From Eledone cirrhosa (Eukaryota; Mollusca; Cephalopoda; Octopoda; Eledonidae), in assembly GCA_964016885.1 (NCBI GenBank), contig OZ024740.1:302311545-302375544 (forward strand): a stretch of 64,000 nt of DNA, written 5' to 3'. A program made the translations under genes and the position numbers. Positions 11,601 to 22,649 of the stretch are shown in pieces; the stretch's first letter is position 1, and each line of letters starts with the position of its first letter. The notes below the pieces were generated by a model that was not told where the DNA came from, did not search any database, and worked only from the letters and a program-made list of their open reading frames with translations.

Positions 11601-12160
11601 GCTAAATTTCGATTGTCAGTAATGCTATCGGTTCTTACTTTAGCATGAGCAGCTCATTTTTGCGGGACCCAAAAAACACGTCCATACTGTTGAGAGGACA
11701 TGCCTTAGTCCTATGGACTTGCACACTCTTGCACAGACGTTTGAACGATGTCTCACGCAGTAGGTGCTACAATGTGGTATTGCATTTTGGGCCTATGGCC
11801 AGCCATATCCATGAAACATATCAAGCAATGCCATTGCAATCCCACTCTCTGAACATAGAATGTTATAAACCCAAAAGTAAAACTGATCTAACTCATTGGA
11901 TGAATACCAAGTCGGAGGTTTTTTCATCAGAGTGATCTTCTGTTAGAGAGATGTCTTAATGAAGGCTAGAGTCTTTCACTCCATTGCTCCCCTCAAAGAA
12001 GAAAGCTCTTCAGCGCTACCTGATAACGTAACCCAGTACTATCTGACAAACATGTCACTGCAACGAAGTTTAACTAGTCAACTTGGACTTTACCATCATG
12101 TGCTCCTAGGTCCTAGGTGTGACTTCAAGCCAGCGTTCTAAACCGACATCTTAGGAAACA
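11601..12160 (+). mobile_element. 5' leader fragment (copy 1) of the (ACAT)n-associated LINE family
   Basis: It starts right after CATA units with a gatggcta motif and runs through blocks shared in order with leaders 2 and 3: a GGCCAGCCA-like block, a CACTCTCTGAAC block, and a ggaTGAATACCA...GGAGGTTTTTTC block followed by a ctttcactc block. No RT body follows; it is a solo leader. Homology is by eye and diverged. Confidence 0.45.
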
Positions 12161-12162
12161 CA

Positions 12163-12240
12163 GAAGAATGAGTCGAACAGTAATATTGATGAACCAACGC
12201 TGTATAAGATTCATCAATATTACTGTTCGTCTCATTCTTC
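12163..12240. repeat. Short perfect-type inverted repeat, arms 31 bp
   Basis: 12163-12193 pairs with 12210-12240 with one mismatch and a 16-bp loop. It sits exactly between leader 1 and the CATA repeat that precedes leader 2, so it may be the folded end of copy 1. Confidence 0.85.
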
Positions 12241-13255
12241 TCCATACATACATGCGAAAGTACGTACATACATACATAATGGCTGCAAACTTTGCTAAGA
12301 GTATTGCAATCGCTTGTCAGACTACAGAAAAGGGTGCACTTTTAGGCTACGGCCAGCCACACGAACCTGTAACGAGCCTGTGCTTTGTAGGTTTTTTTAA
12401 GTGGGGAAAGGCCTTGCATTAGATCATTCCTACTCCCTGAGCATCGAAAACACTACCGAAAAGAACTGGTCAACATCATCGGATGCTTTCGAAGCCGCAG
12501 GTTTTTTTTTTTTAGTACCCTCTCTTAGAAAGGTGTTGTAACTGGGGGCCTTTCACTCACATTTGGATGGCCGTTAACTCTCCGAGTCCCTCCGCCCTTT
12601 GACGGGTCTTGTAATTCATCCCACAAGGTTTCCACATATCACCCTCCTTGCCGAACAAGCTTAGTGGAGTTGCCGGTTTTGTCGGCGACGCCCCGACGAT
12701 ACATATGTACATATATTCACACATACCGTTATGTGTCCATAACATAACAGAGTGGGACAACATCGCCATCCTATTCAATAGGAGCAGCTCCAATATATAC
12801 AGCTACAACATTGATGACTCTATCATTGCCACATCAGTTGCCATTAAATCATTTAACCGTACTATCTCATTTATCAAAAATATTTACCATGAACTATAAT
12901 TTACCTCCGTTATTGCCGACACCTCCATCAGCTTTATTGACGAATTAATCGATATAAAATCATCCACTGCTACAACCACATTTCTACTGCTAACCAATTA
13001 CAAAATCATATGATCATATGATAGAAATATCAGCCAAAACCTTATTAAAATGTACCTCAACGCATTGAAAAGATGGCGAGGACAAATTTGATAATGTAGT
13101 CATAAAAACACAATGCCCGAGAGAAGAATTGAATGATCATGGATGGAATACATTTGATTATAATTGTGATTACCCAGGTGTGGCGGTAAACCAGAACTAT
13201 CAGACGAGCAACCACGCTCTTACTAAACACGCACACACACACTCACACATCTTTA
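12241..13255 (+). mobile_element. 5' leader and short body (copy 2) of the same LINE family
   Basis: (CATA)n at 12243-12281 is followed by atggctgcaaact. The leader has blocks clearly shared with copy 3: ATTTGGATGGCC then TTAACTCT, CGCCCTTTGACGGGT, CACCCTCCTTGCC, and TAGTGGAGTTGCCGGTTT...GTCGGCGACG. After about 12740 the sequence is no longer recognisable, and it ends in CA/CATA-rich DNA. No RT is present. Confidence 0.5.
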
Positions 13256-13330
13256 CACACTCACTACTTGCATACATATATACATATATACATACATGCA
13301 TGCATGCATAGGCACATACATACATACATG
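13256..13330. repeat. (CATA)n/(CATG)n tract
   Basis: A tetranucleotide tract immediately precedes leader 3, matching the junction arrangement of leaders 1 and 2. Confidence 0.8.
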
Positions 13331-14448
13331 GTGGCTGCCAACTCGTTTTCGAGTACGACCACTACTTTATATCCATGTAGGAGAACCCCTACCGATGCGC
13401 TGAATGAGTGTGACTTTTTAGTCCAGCCAGCGACTTGAACACTCTGGTACAAACACTACACTTGTGACAATTATTGACACATAGTGCTGGGCCCATGGTA
13501 CCATGTGACGACAAGTGCAGAGAGATCTCCAGATATAAAGCAATGCCTGTGCCGTGAAGCTTTTATAGTGAGCAAAGGCACTTCACAAAGCCAGTCCCAC
13601 TCTCTTAACCAAGATGATATTTACCAAAAAGAAGAACAAGTCAACATCATTGGATACCATCAGGGTTGCAGGTGTTATATCATAATTTCCTTCTCCTAGA
13701 ATTCTGCCTTGACAAAGGCTAATGGGTCATCTCTCCCGGTGATTTTGGATGGCCATTGACTCTTAAGAGCACCTTTGCCCTTTGACAGGTTTTGTTTTTA
13801 GTCCTGCAGGATGTCCAAAGTCACCCTCCTCACCAAGAAACCTTGGTGGGATTGCTAGTTTAGTCGCCAATGACCCGACCATGAGACAGGTTGTACTGGG
13901 ATACATGCATACATACATACATACGGAATTGAGTGATACTACAAATACAGCCCTTGTAGACAACCACCCCACCTCCACTGACAGACAAAGAGAATGGCCA
14001 GCTAAATCTAACAGTGAACAGCTCACCAACAGTTTTGCTGAAATCCATCCCTCTTCCACTGAAGAACAGCGAGAAAGGTGAGCTAACTCTAGTAGTAATT
14101 GTCACCACATCAACAACGAGGCTGAAATTCATGACTCTACTGAACAAACAGAGCACCAAAAACTTGTGGACACCCTACAAGTGATATGGAACGATATGTT
14201 TCAAGAGATACACAGCCTTAATGTGAGTGACAGACCATACAACACCAGAATCCGTAAAGAACCCACTAAATTGGAATTGGAAGCGGTGAACGAAATAGCT
14301 GGCAATTATCTGAAGGCTATACGATCTAAAGTGTAGAAACGACATTTGAAACGCTTAATGTTTTGTTATATGTTTCAGCTGTCACATTGCTATCATATAA
14401 CACACATCTAAACCACGCAATCAAGATACAAACAGAAAGCCTGAACCA

Positions 14449-16311
14449 GTGTGGATGCGAAATTTAAAAAACAAATTTTTCTCCCTGAGACGAAGTATCT
14501 CACACATCGCAGTCGTTATGAAATGCAACATAGTGAGCAACTTCACACGACACCAGGAAGACCTAAAGAAAAAGTTAGAGAGACGATTTGGAGATACAAA
14601 ATTTAAAACTTTGAACTCCAAATTACACCAGTTGAAACAACAACTCACAGCTACAACAGAAAGACTAAAATATAAGTCAACAGCACATAAACGACAAGTG
14701 CTAAATAGATTGTTTGCCAGAGATCCTAAATCAGTTTATCGCAGCTTCGGTGGCAAAAGCTCAATCCCTGTAAACGACACCCCTTCAAAAGAACAGATTG
14801 AGAGCTACTGGAGATCTGTATGGGAAACGGATGACGGATTCAACAGACAAGCTAATTGGCTAAAAGAACTGGAACAGGACTACTGCCAACATGTCCAGAT
14901 AAAACAATATGACATAGATGGGTCAATACTGGAAACAGCTCTACAGAAAATGTCGAATAGGAAATCGCCAGGCCCAGACCTCATTACAGGATACTGGTTG
15001 AAGAATTTCACTTTCTATCGGCAAGATCTCATATGGATGTTTATAGAAACCATTAAAGGCACACAAGAACTGCCCAGATGGTTATCAACTGCCACTACTC
15101 TCCTCATTCCCCAAAATAGCCAAACCACCCTCGCTAAAAATTACCGCCCAATAGCCTGCCAAAACATCATGTATAAATTATATACTGGGTGCCTTAACCT
15201 GTTCTTACAGGATCACTGTGCTACCAACAACATCATAACACCTGAGCAAGCTGGTGGAAAGAGGGAGGTGTGGGGTTGCATAGATCACCTACTAACTAAC
15301 AAAATGATTCAGGAAAAAACAACAAAGAATCGCAGAAACATGACTGTGGTGTGGCTGGACTATCAAAAAGTATTTGATAGTGTACCTCATGGGTGGATTA
15401 TTAAGGCTTTACAGTTAGCTAAAGTCCCACAACCATTGGTAGCTGCTGTTGAACGCCTGACCAAGAACTGGTACACCAATTTGATCCTTAGAGGTGAGAA
15501 GGAGCAAGTTAAGACTGATAAGATACATTACCAGATGGGCATCTTTCAGGGTGATAGCTTGCCAGTGCTACTCTTCGTTCTCTCACTGAATCCACTATCT
15601 TACCTACTCAGGAAACAAGGTGGACAAAGAAGTGGGCCCAGAAGTATCTCCCATCTTTTCTTTGTTGATGACCTGAAGTTGGATGGGCCAAATATCAATG
15701 ACATCAAGAAACAATTGGACCTCATTACACAATTTTCAACCGACATCAAAATGAAATATGGTGAGTCCAAGTGTGCATATTTGGCAGTAAAACTTGGAAG
15801 AGCTGTGCCCTCCTCTAGAAATCTAGAGAGGAACGGCCTGACAATACAACCTCTGCAGTCAGGTGACAACTACAGATATCTTGGACAGGATGAGAATGTC
15901 AGATATGATGGACCCATAAATAAGGAGAGAACCAGAACTGAATACCTCAGAAGAGTAAAGAAAATATGGTCATCAGAACTGTCAGCATACAACAAATACA
16001 TTGCCCACAATACTTATGCTGTGCCAATTCTAACGCCAACATTTGGCGTGCTGAACTGGTCATTGCAAGAACTAAGTGAGATGGATGTTAGAACTCGAAA
16101 ACTTCTCAGTGCTTCTGGGAAGTTTAACATCAATGGTGATGTGGATAGGCTATACTTCTCACGCAAGGAAGGTGGCCGGGGTCTAAAATCAATATTAACA
16201 ACATATGAGACCCGGATAGTAACACTGAAGCAACACCTTCAACAGAGGAAAAAGGTTGGCAACCATCTTGCCCAGGTTTATGAGCATGAAAAAAAAATAT
16301 CATTAGAATAG
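14449..16311 (+). pseudogene. Reverse transcriptase ORF of LINE A (620 codons, frame broken at the 3' end)
   Basis: Non-LTR RT. Visible blocks: GPDLITGYWLKN (finger), LLIPQNSQ and AKNYRPIACQNIMYKLY (motifs 1-2), VVWLDYQKVFDSVPH with the motif A Asp near residue 304, FQGDSLPVLLFVLSLNPLS (motif B, about residue 366), and FFVDDLKL with the catalytic Asp pair at residues 407-408 (motif C as FVDD). A basic, coiled N-terminal segment (residues 20-100) may bind nucleic acid. The first Met lies inside the protein: family homology continues upstream in other frames. The frame ends early at 16311. Dropping one base from the A9 run at 16289-16297 would restore reading into the next segment, so this is a recent mutation or a sequencing error. 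Confidence 0.85.
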
Positions 16312-16811
16312 CGACTGATCTGGAGGAGAGATATGGAATAAAGCCTGATATAAATCTCTCACCCAGAGAAATCGGAAGATCCTATTCAATGTTCAAACAA
16401 GATAAAAAAATTGACCAATTTACAGAAAAAGTTGTGCATGGATACTTGAGGCGTAAAACACAGACCATAGAGGGGATAAACCACTCAAAAAGCCTGGCAT
16501 GGAGTTCCGACAAGTTTATGACATCACACCTTGAGGGATATCTCTATGCAATACAGGAACAAGAACTCCCTACCAAATATCTGCTGCACAAAAGAGGAGG
16601 GCCTGCAGCTGACAATAAATATAGGCCATGTAAAACAAAGATCGAGGATGTAAGCCACATTGTTGCCAGCTGCGAAAGACTGTCATCTCGCTACTACCTC
16701 CCCATCAGACACGATGGGATAGCTAGAACCATCTGGAACGCACTTCGGAAAACAAAATTAACAACAAACGAGGAGGAATATATTGAGACGGATGGCACTG
16801 GTGGAACCTGA
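16298..16811 (+). pseudogene. LINE A linker and zinc-knuckle segment
   Basis: It continues LINE A in a shifted frame: IRIATDLEERYGIKPD, KVVHGYLRRKTQ, SHLEGYLYAIQEQELPTKYLLHKR. It then has the knuckle with only three of four ligands: NKYRPC-KTKIEDVS-H-IVAS-C. LINE B has CYLC at the same place, so the first Cys of A has become Tyr. It terminates at 16811 by a frameshift just before the endonuclease. Confidence 0.75.
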
Positions 16812-17182
16812 AAATAAAAACTGCCACCAAATTAAAGCACAACCGGCCTGATATTGTTGTTTGGGACCACACATTGAAAACGTGTTCTGTTGTGGAGATC
16901 AGCTGCCCACTTGATGTAAACGTTGTCAGAAAAATACAGGAGAAGGAGGACATCTACGGACCATTGATGAGGAGTTTACAAATACAGTATCCAAGATACA
17001 CCTTTATCTTCATACCCATCATTATCGGAGCTACGGGTTATATACCAACCCGCTTGGACCAAAGTATGACTGAACTTGGATTTGCGGACAAAAAGCGCAG
17101 CTCCCTAATTCATAGTCTACAAATTGCTGCGATAGCTGGCATCTTCAAAATTTGCAAAACATTCTTGCGATTCAAGGGATGA
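16790..17182 (+). pseudogene. LINE A restriction-like endonuclease domain
   Basis: It reads WWNLKIKTATKLKHNRPDIV, then VWDHTLKTCSVVEISCPLD, VVRKIQEKEDIY, RYTFIFIPIIIGATGYIP and ends CKTFLRFKG. RPD, the Asp of WDH, the Glu of VEIS and the downstream Lys/Tyr fit the PD-(D/E)XK nuclease of R2-group LINEs, which nicks target DNA for target-primed reverse transcription. It is in a different frame from the preceding segment (shift between about 16750 and 16800). Confidence 0.8.
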
Positions 17183-17257
17183 CAATTTCTTTTCTTTTAC
17201 AACCTTGCCACCAGGAAGGTGGCCGGTCAAAAAAATATAATCGAAATTAAGAGAAAG

Positions 17258-17366
17258 ACATACATACATACATACATACATACATACATACATACATACA
17301 TACATACATACATACATACATACATACATACATACATGCATGCATGCATACATACATACATACATA
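17258..17366. repeat. (ACAT)n microsatellite between LINE A and LINE B
   Basis: About 26 units of CATA/ACAT with a few CATG variants. It directly follows the A 3' UTR and directly precedes LINE B sequence. Confidence 0.95.
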
Positions 17367-17725
17367 CTAACAGTCAACGCGATCAGTCGCATATTTTGGC
17401 GTGGGAGACTATTTATTAAATTTAGGATGAATACTATCTCCGACAGTAACGCCACAACTACAGCCAGGTTGAATAACTGGTTATTCTTCTAACTATCCCT
17501 TCTGAAGACACCTTTTATTCGAATTCGTAGAGATATCCGACTAAATACATAATTCATTTTACAAGGATTTGCTACAAACAGCATGGCTGAACACAACATC
17601 AACAAAAAAATTAAGGAAGTATCGAAGACAAATAACAAAGTTGTAGCTACTGAAGAAACCGAAATTATAAATCGCATTTCTCTTGGAGTTGCGAACTTAA
17701 TAATGATTTATTTAATTGTTATAAA

Positions 17726-18253
17726 ATGGCAAAAAACAATCCCTCCATTGGCTATATGAATAGAATGGAGCTACACTGGGACGAAATGCACCCAGAGCTA
17801 AATTATTTCACAGAGAAACAATTACGCCAACAAGCGACGTTTGTTGAACGTAAAAATAAGATAAATATTATTAATTGTAAGTCCCCCACAACAAACATCG
17901 AATCAACAACACGTGCTACAGATCGCCATGCTACTAGACTTGCTCGCAGCCAGGTCGAACAGCGCCTTGAAACAACTGTACCATCTAAGTCTACCTCGAA
18001 TGCTGGGGAAAACACTATCGATAATAATAATAATCGAAGAAATAATAATAATCGAATAAATGTGACACCACGTATACCATCCGAGTCTACCTCGACTGTT
18101 GTGGAAAATACTATCGATAATGATAATCAAAAGTACAAACAATTGAAAATTTCCCTCAACGAAATCTTCCAGAGAGAAATTAACTCATGTATAAATATCT
18201 CTCTTGCTAAACGTGTTAAAATGACAATGGTGAATAAAAAACCAAATTATTGA
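17726..18253 (+). pseudogene. LINE B N-terminal ORF
   Basis: 175 codons from ATG. It opens with GYMNRMELHWDEMHPELN, then TEKQLRQQATFVERKNKIN, a N-terminal pattern shared by this LINE family. A Thr/Asn-rich stretch contains two tandem near-copies (PSKSTSNAGENTIDNNNNR and PSESTSTVVENTIDND). The ORF ends at TGA/18253, but family-like sequence resumes one frame over (IIDEIGDEYLRRI), so the break is probably secondary. A short upstream ORF starts with ATG at about 17583. Confidence 0.6.
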
Positions 18254-18332
18254 CGAAATAGGGGATGAATATTTACGACGAATATAAACCCCAACACTTT
18301 GGCAAATCAACGCCTGTTTATATGCCTTAGCA

Positions 18333-18878
18333 ATGACAGTGAAGCATTATCTTGGTGATAGCAGAGATATTAACAAGAACAAAACACCACCTAAAATACC
18401 ATCATATATAACTAAAATAGAAGAAAAGAGTGCTGACCTACGAAAAAAGATAGGACGTGTGACAATGCTCCTTACATGCAAACAAACACAAAAAAAACTC
18501 ACACCTCGCCAACAAAGAGTGAAAAATAAAATAGAGACGATGTTTTGTAACAGTAGAACCAGAACTCTCCAATATAAACTGATCACCCTCAAACAAGAAT
18601 TGAGAGCTGTTAGCGAAAAACGCCGATACCTGAAAAAGGTAGATGAGAGAAAAATGTTTAATAAAAGATTCAGACGAAACCAAACATCAGTCTATAGAGA
18701 TATGGAGGGCAAAATAATAAGTGTCACTGAGGCCCCATCCCAGAAAGACATAGATTCCTTTTGGAGAAAAATATGGGGTGAAAAGAAGAATTTCAACCAA
18801 GATGCAGTGTGGCGAAGAGAAATCCGAAAGAACTATTGCTCCTACACTACAGCAAAAACATACGAACGAAATAAGTGA
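18333..18878 (+). pseudogene. LINE B basic/coiled segment before the RT
   Basis: Lys/Arg-rich, with KIEEKSADLRKKIGRV, KLTPRQQRVKNKIETMF and QTSVYRDMEGK. It corresponds to the LINE A region around residues 20-140 (SVYRSFGGK). The frame is lost between about 18845 and 18860; sense continues in the next segment. Confidence 0.65.
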
Positions 18879-21182
18879 GCGTACCCTTGAGACTGTGATA
18901 GGAAAACTACAAGATAAGAAAACACCTGGAAGAGACATGATTGTCTGCTACTGGTACAAAAAACTAATATTCTATCGGAGGTATCTTACTGACCTCTACA
19001 AACAAGTTCTTAGGGGAGATACACTTATACCAGAATGGTTGACATTAGCACAAACGTTACTGGTCCCCAAGAACAAAGACACCCTCTTGGCAAAAAACTA
19101 CCGACCCATTGCATGCCAGAACCTGATGTATAAGATGTATACATCCTGCCTGAACCTATTCCCCCAAGATCACTGTGAAAATAATAACATCATCACAAAT
19201 GAACAAGCAACTGGAAAGAAAGGGGTTTGGGGATGTGCTGAACAACTCCTAATCAACAAAACTGCGATGTCGGAGGTGTGTCAACTTAGGAGGAATATGA
19301 CTACAGTCTGGCTGGACTACAGGAAAGCTTTCGATTCTGTTCCCCACTCTTGGATGATAGAGGCCCTCCAACTTGCTAAAGTCCCAGACATTATTGTCAG
19401 AGCCATCGAGAGGCTGTCTTCTTCTTGGGCTACTATCCTAATGTTAAGGACAGAGGGGGGGGGAGACTCTATTTTCACTGATAAAATAAAATATTGCAGG
19501 GGTATATTTCAGGGGGACAGTCTCTCTGTGATATTGTTCATCTTGTCATTAAACCCCTTGTCCTTTCTGCTCCAGAAATGTGAGGGATACATCATTGGCT
19601 CACAGGAGGACAGAAATACGAACCTAACCCATAACTTCTTTGTGGACGATCTGAAACTCTATGCCAAGAACATGAATGGGATGAAGTAAAATCTTAACCT
19701 GGTTACAACGTTCTCAAAGGATATAGGAATGGAGTTTGGCCAAGATAAATGCTCATACATGACTGTAAAGCGGGTAAAAACAACAACCCAATCTAGCAAC
19801 ATTGTTATCAATGGTCTAACTGTTTCACCGATATCTGATGAGGACTGCTACAGATGCCTGGGGATAGATGAGAACTTATCCTATAATGGCATCTGTAATA
19901 AAGAACGCGTAACCAGGGAATACTACACCCGATTAAGAAAGATCTGGTCATCGGAACTCTCTGCGCAAAACAAAACAGTGGCTCACAATGTGTTTGCTGT
20001 GCCTGTCCTAACACCAACGTTTGGAATACTGAATTAGACGATAAACAAAATCCGAGCAGTTGATGTTGGAACTCGAAAAATACTGAACGACACCGGAAAC
20101 TTCCACATCAACAGTGACATAGACCGCCTTTACTTGAAACGTAAGCAGGGGGGCAGAGGCCTAACATAAGTCCAGACAACATTTGAATGTCGCATCATAT
20201 CTCTCCGACAACATCTACGAACCTCGAAGCGTAGGAGCCCGCTTCTCGAGCAAGTCTATCTGCATGAAACAGATAAGATCATGAGAGTTGGGAAGGAACT
20301 CCTTGAGAGATATTCCCTGTATGATAATCAAAACCTCACACCCAGGGATGTCGCTCAGCAGTATCACAGTGAATCCATGGATGAAAAATTGCATGCCTAT
20401 CAACAAAAAATCATGCATGGATATGTTGCCAGGAAGCTCCCGAGTGAGAGTAATATAGATAAGGAAAGTAGTCTATCTTGGACCAACAACCAATATATTG
20501 GCTCCCACTTTGAAGAATACGCTTTTGCAATCCTGGAACAGGAGATTAGCACGAAATACCTGATTCACAAAAGAGATAGGGATGCAGGCAAAACACCTAG
20601 ATGTGATAACAAGTGCTATCTCTGCAGAACTAACATCGAGGATATCACCCATGTCACCAGCAGCTGTCTACCTATGAGGCATGATGTAGTGGCCAAAACA
20701 CTGTACAATGCAGTTCGTAAAAAAGATAGCCCCGATAATAAACACATTAAAAGCTACAACAATGTGGAAGACATCCATGTACATAATATGAAAGAGTACT
20801 TGTGGAATGTTCCAGTAAAAACCCCAATAAAATGCAGGCATAACAGACCAGATATTATGAATTGGGACAGGGAGAAAAAACATGCACAGTAGTGGAAATT
20901 AGCTGCCCAGCAGATGCCAATATAATATCAAAGATTAGTGAAAAGGAGAATATTTATGCAGAACTGATGAGAAATCTGCAGATACTCCACCCTGATTAGA
21001 CCTTCAGATTTATGCCTGTGATTATTGGGGCACTGGGATATTTTAGTAACTGCCTCAATACAAATCTTGAGAAGCCAGGCTTCACAGGAACAGAAAGAAC
21101 ACAACTAGTTAGGAAACTACAAGTACAATCCATTAATGGAAGAGTAAAAATATGTAAAACATTCCAAAAATGTTGCATCTAA
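18858..21182 (+). pseudogene. LINE B RT, zinc knuckle and endonuclease (several stops)
   Basis: RT blocks: KTPGRDMIVCYWYKKL, LAKNYRPIACQNLMYKMY, VWLDYRKAFDSVPHSWM (motif A), FQGDSLSVILFILSLNPLS (B) and NFFVDDLKLY (C, FVDD). In-frame nonsense codons: TAA 19687-19689, TAG 20035-20037 (probably from Trp), TAA 20167-20169 and TAG 20997-20999. A frameshift falls at the A6 run 20875-20880. The knuckle is complete: CYLC-RTNIEDIT-H-VTSS-C. The nuclease reads RPDIMNWD...CTVVEISCPADAN...KENIY. It ends at TAA 21180-21182. Confidence 0.8.
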
Positions 21183-21435
21183 TAACTGCATATACACATG
21201 TACAGATACAAAGCATATACACATGCACACATACAACTCAAAACATACACATCCACACATACAATAACATCCATATCTACACATGCATGCATACATACAT
21301 ATCTACCTAGTTGATGTTGTGTAAATTCCAATGAGAGAGTATTGTGTGTATGTTAGAAACCGACTCTCTTTCTATTGGTAAAACTTTGTGAAATTATAAA
21401 ACCAGAAGAACATATTTATATACTTACATACATCC

Positions 21436-22598
21436 TTCCACTGATAGAAGCTTGTCCCTATATTGCAAAACGCTACAAAACACTTCGTCTTCGTTACAAG
21501 CCTTTGCTTAGTAGTGTCTTCAAACTTGTAGTTCGGTAGGTCAATCTACAGGCAACATATTTTGAACTACGACGATTGCCTAACCACAGCTATCATGCCC
21601 AGCGGATGATTAACGTTAGCAGCTCGTCTGAGGAAGGAATCAGGTGAGGTGGGAGCGCTGTTGCTGCGGGTGTCGCTGGCCATTGTACTTGGAAATGCCT
21701 TTGCAGATTTGACCACGGGGCGCAGGTGAAACACCACCCCACCATAGGTATAGAGCCTATCACCCTCTCCCCTTAATCCTACCTTCTCTTCCATGGCCTA
21801 ATAGTCCTTGTTTTTCCCTCTTTTTACTCTCATTTATCGCATTTATAGACCTTTCCTCTACATTCCTATACAACCAGATTTGCTTTCTTTAACCCCTCTC
21901 TCTGCTCAGTACCTGATTTTGATTTTATATTCACGTTTCCATCATTGTATAACTTGTTTTTATAAAATATAGTTGACAATTAACAAAATGTGTGTCACCT
22001 TCTATATCAAGCTAATATATTTACAAACACCATAGACACTACTACTCCTCGAACGACTAACTTGTAAAATAATAGTTTTGATCCTTCTCAAACCTTCCAT
22101 TTTTATCCTTACCACAACCATCTGCTTTCTTCTAACAGCCGAAACGAATGGTGTTGGCCTTGTGTGTAAGTTTCCTGCTACTAAACACCCATGATTTCCT
22201 ACAAGTTTAACACCCTCACGTTGTCTTTCCCCTCACCTTAACTATCGTCATCACCATCTTTCAACCGTGTTTATACATAACATAGGGCATGGAAGTATGC
22301 GTGTATGTATGTACATATGGTATTATTTCTCTCAAAAATATATGAATGTTTCAAAGTACATATTTATGTCAGTCTATGCTTTGAAAACATTCAGATGTGT
22401 CAGTATTTTACTTTTTTCCCCATCAGATCCCCTTTAATTTCCTTTTGCTTCCGTGAATGAAAATGTATGTATATATATGTATGTATGTCGTTGCATACGT
22501 ATATGTACGTTGATCTCTAATGTTTTATCAATTTTCCAAACTTATGTAAGCATGCATACTTACTTTCATATAGATGTACGTGTGTATACATATGTGTG

Positions 22599-22649
<51 letters not shown>

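Larger units (their letters stand above)
13331..17257 (+). mobile_element. LINE A: restriction-like-endonuclease non-LTR retrotransposon
   Basis: The leader starts at about 13331 (ggtggctgccaact) right after CATA repeats. An N-terminal coding relic follows at about 14160-14335 (WNDMFQEIHSLN..., RIRKEPTKLELEAVNEIAGNYL, stop near 14334). Then come an RT ORF, a zinc-knuckle region and a PD-(D/E)XK-type endonuclease ending at 17182. Domain order (RT, CCHC, then RPD...D...VEISCP...KE..Y) is that of R2/R4/NeSL-group LINEs, which lack an APE nuclease. The 3' UTR (17183-17257) ends in A-rich sequence and then (ACAT)n. Protein blocks match LINE B throughout. Confidence 0.85.
17367..21435 (+). mobile_element. 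LINE B: second restriction-like-endonuclease LINE
   Basis: Same orientation and domain order as LINE A, but clearly a different subfamily (roughly half of residues shared by eye). Segments: N-terminal ORF 17726-18253, coiled/basic region 18333-18860, RT 18858-20170, linker and CCHC 20281-20720, endonuclease 20840-21182. The 3' region contains ataaaaccagaagaacat (about 21393-21410), followed by ACAT-type repeats to about 21435. Several in-frame stops make it inactive. Confidence 0.85.

Noticed and set aside
17258..17366. Regular repeat array, considered as a CRISPR-like array
   Set aside because: Plain (ACAT)n microsatellite without spacers, in a eukaryotic genome.
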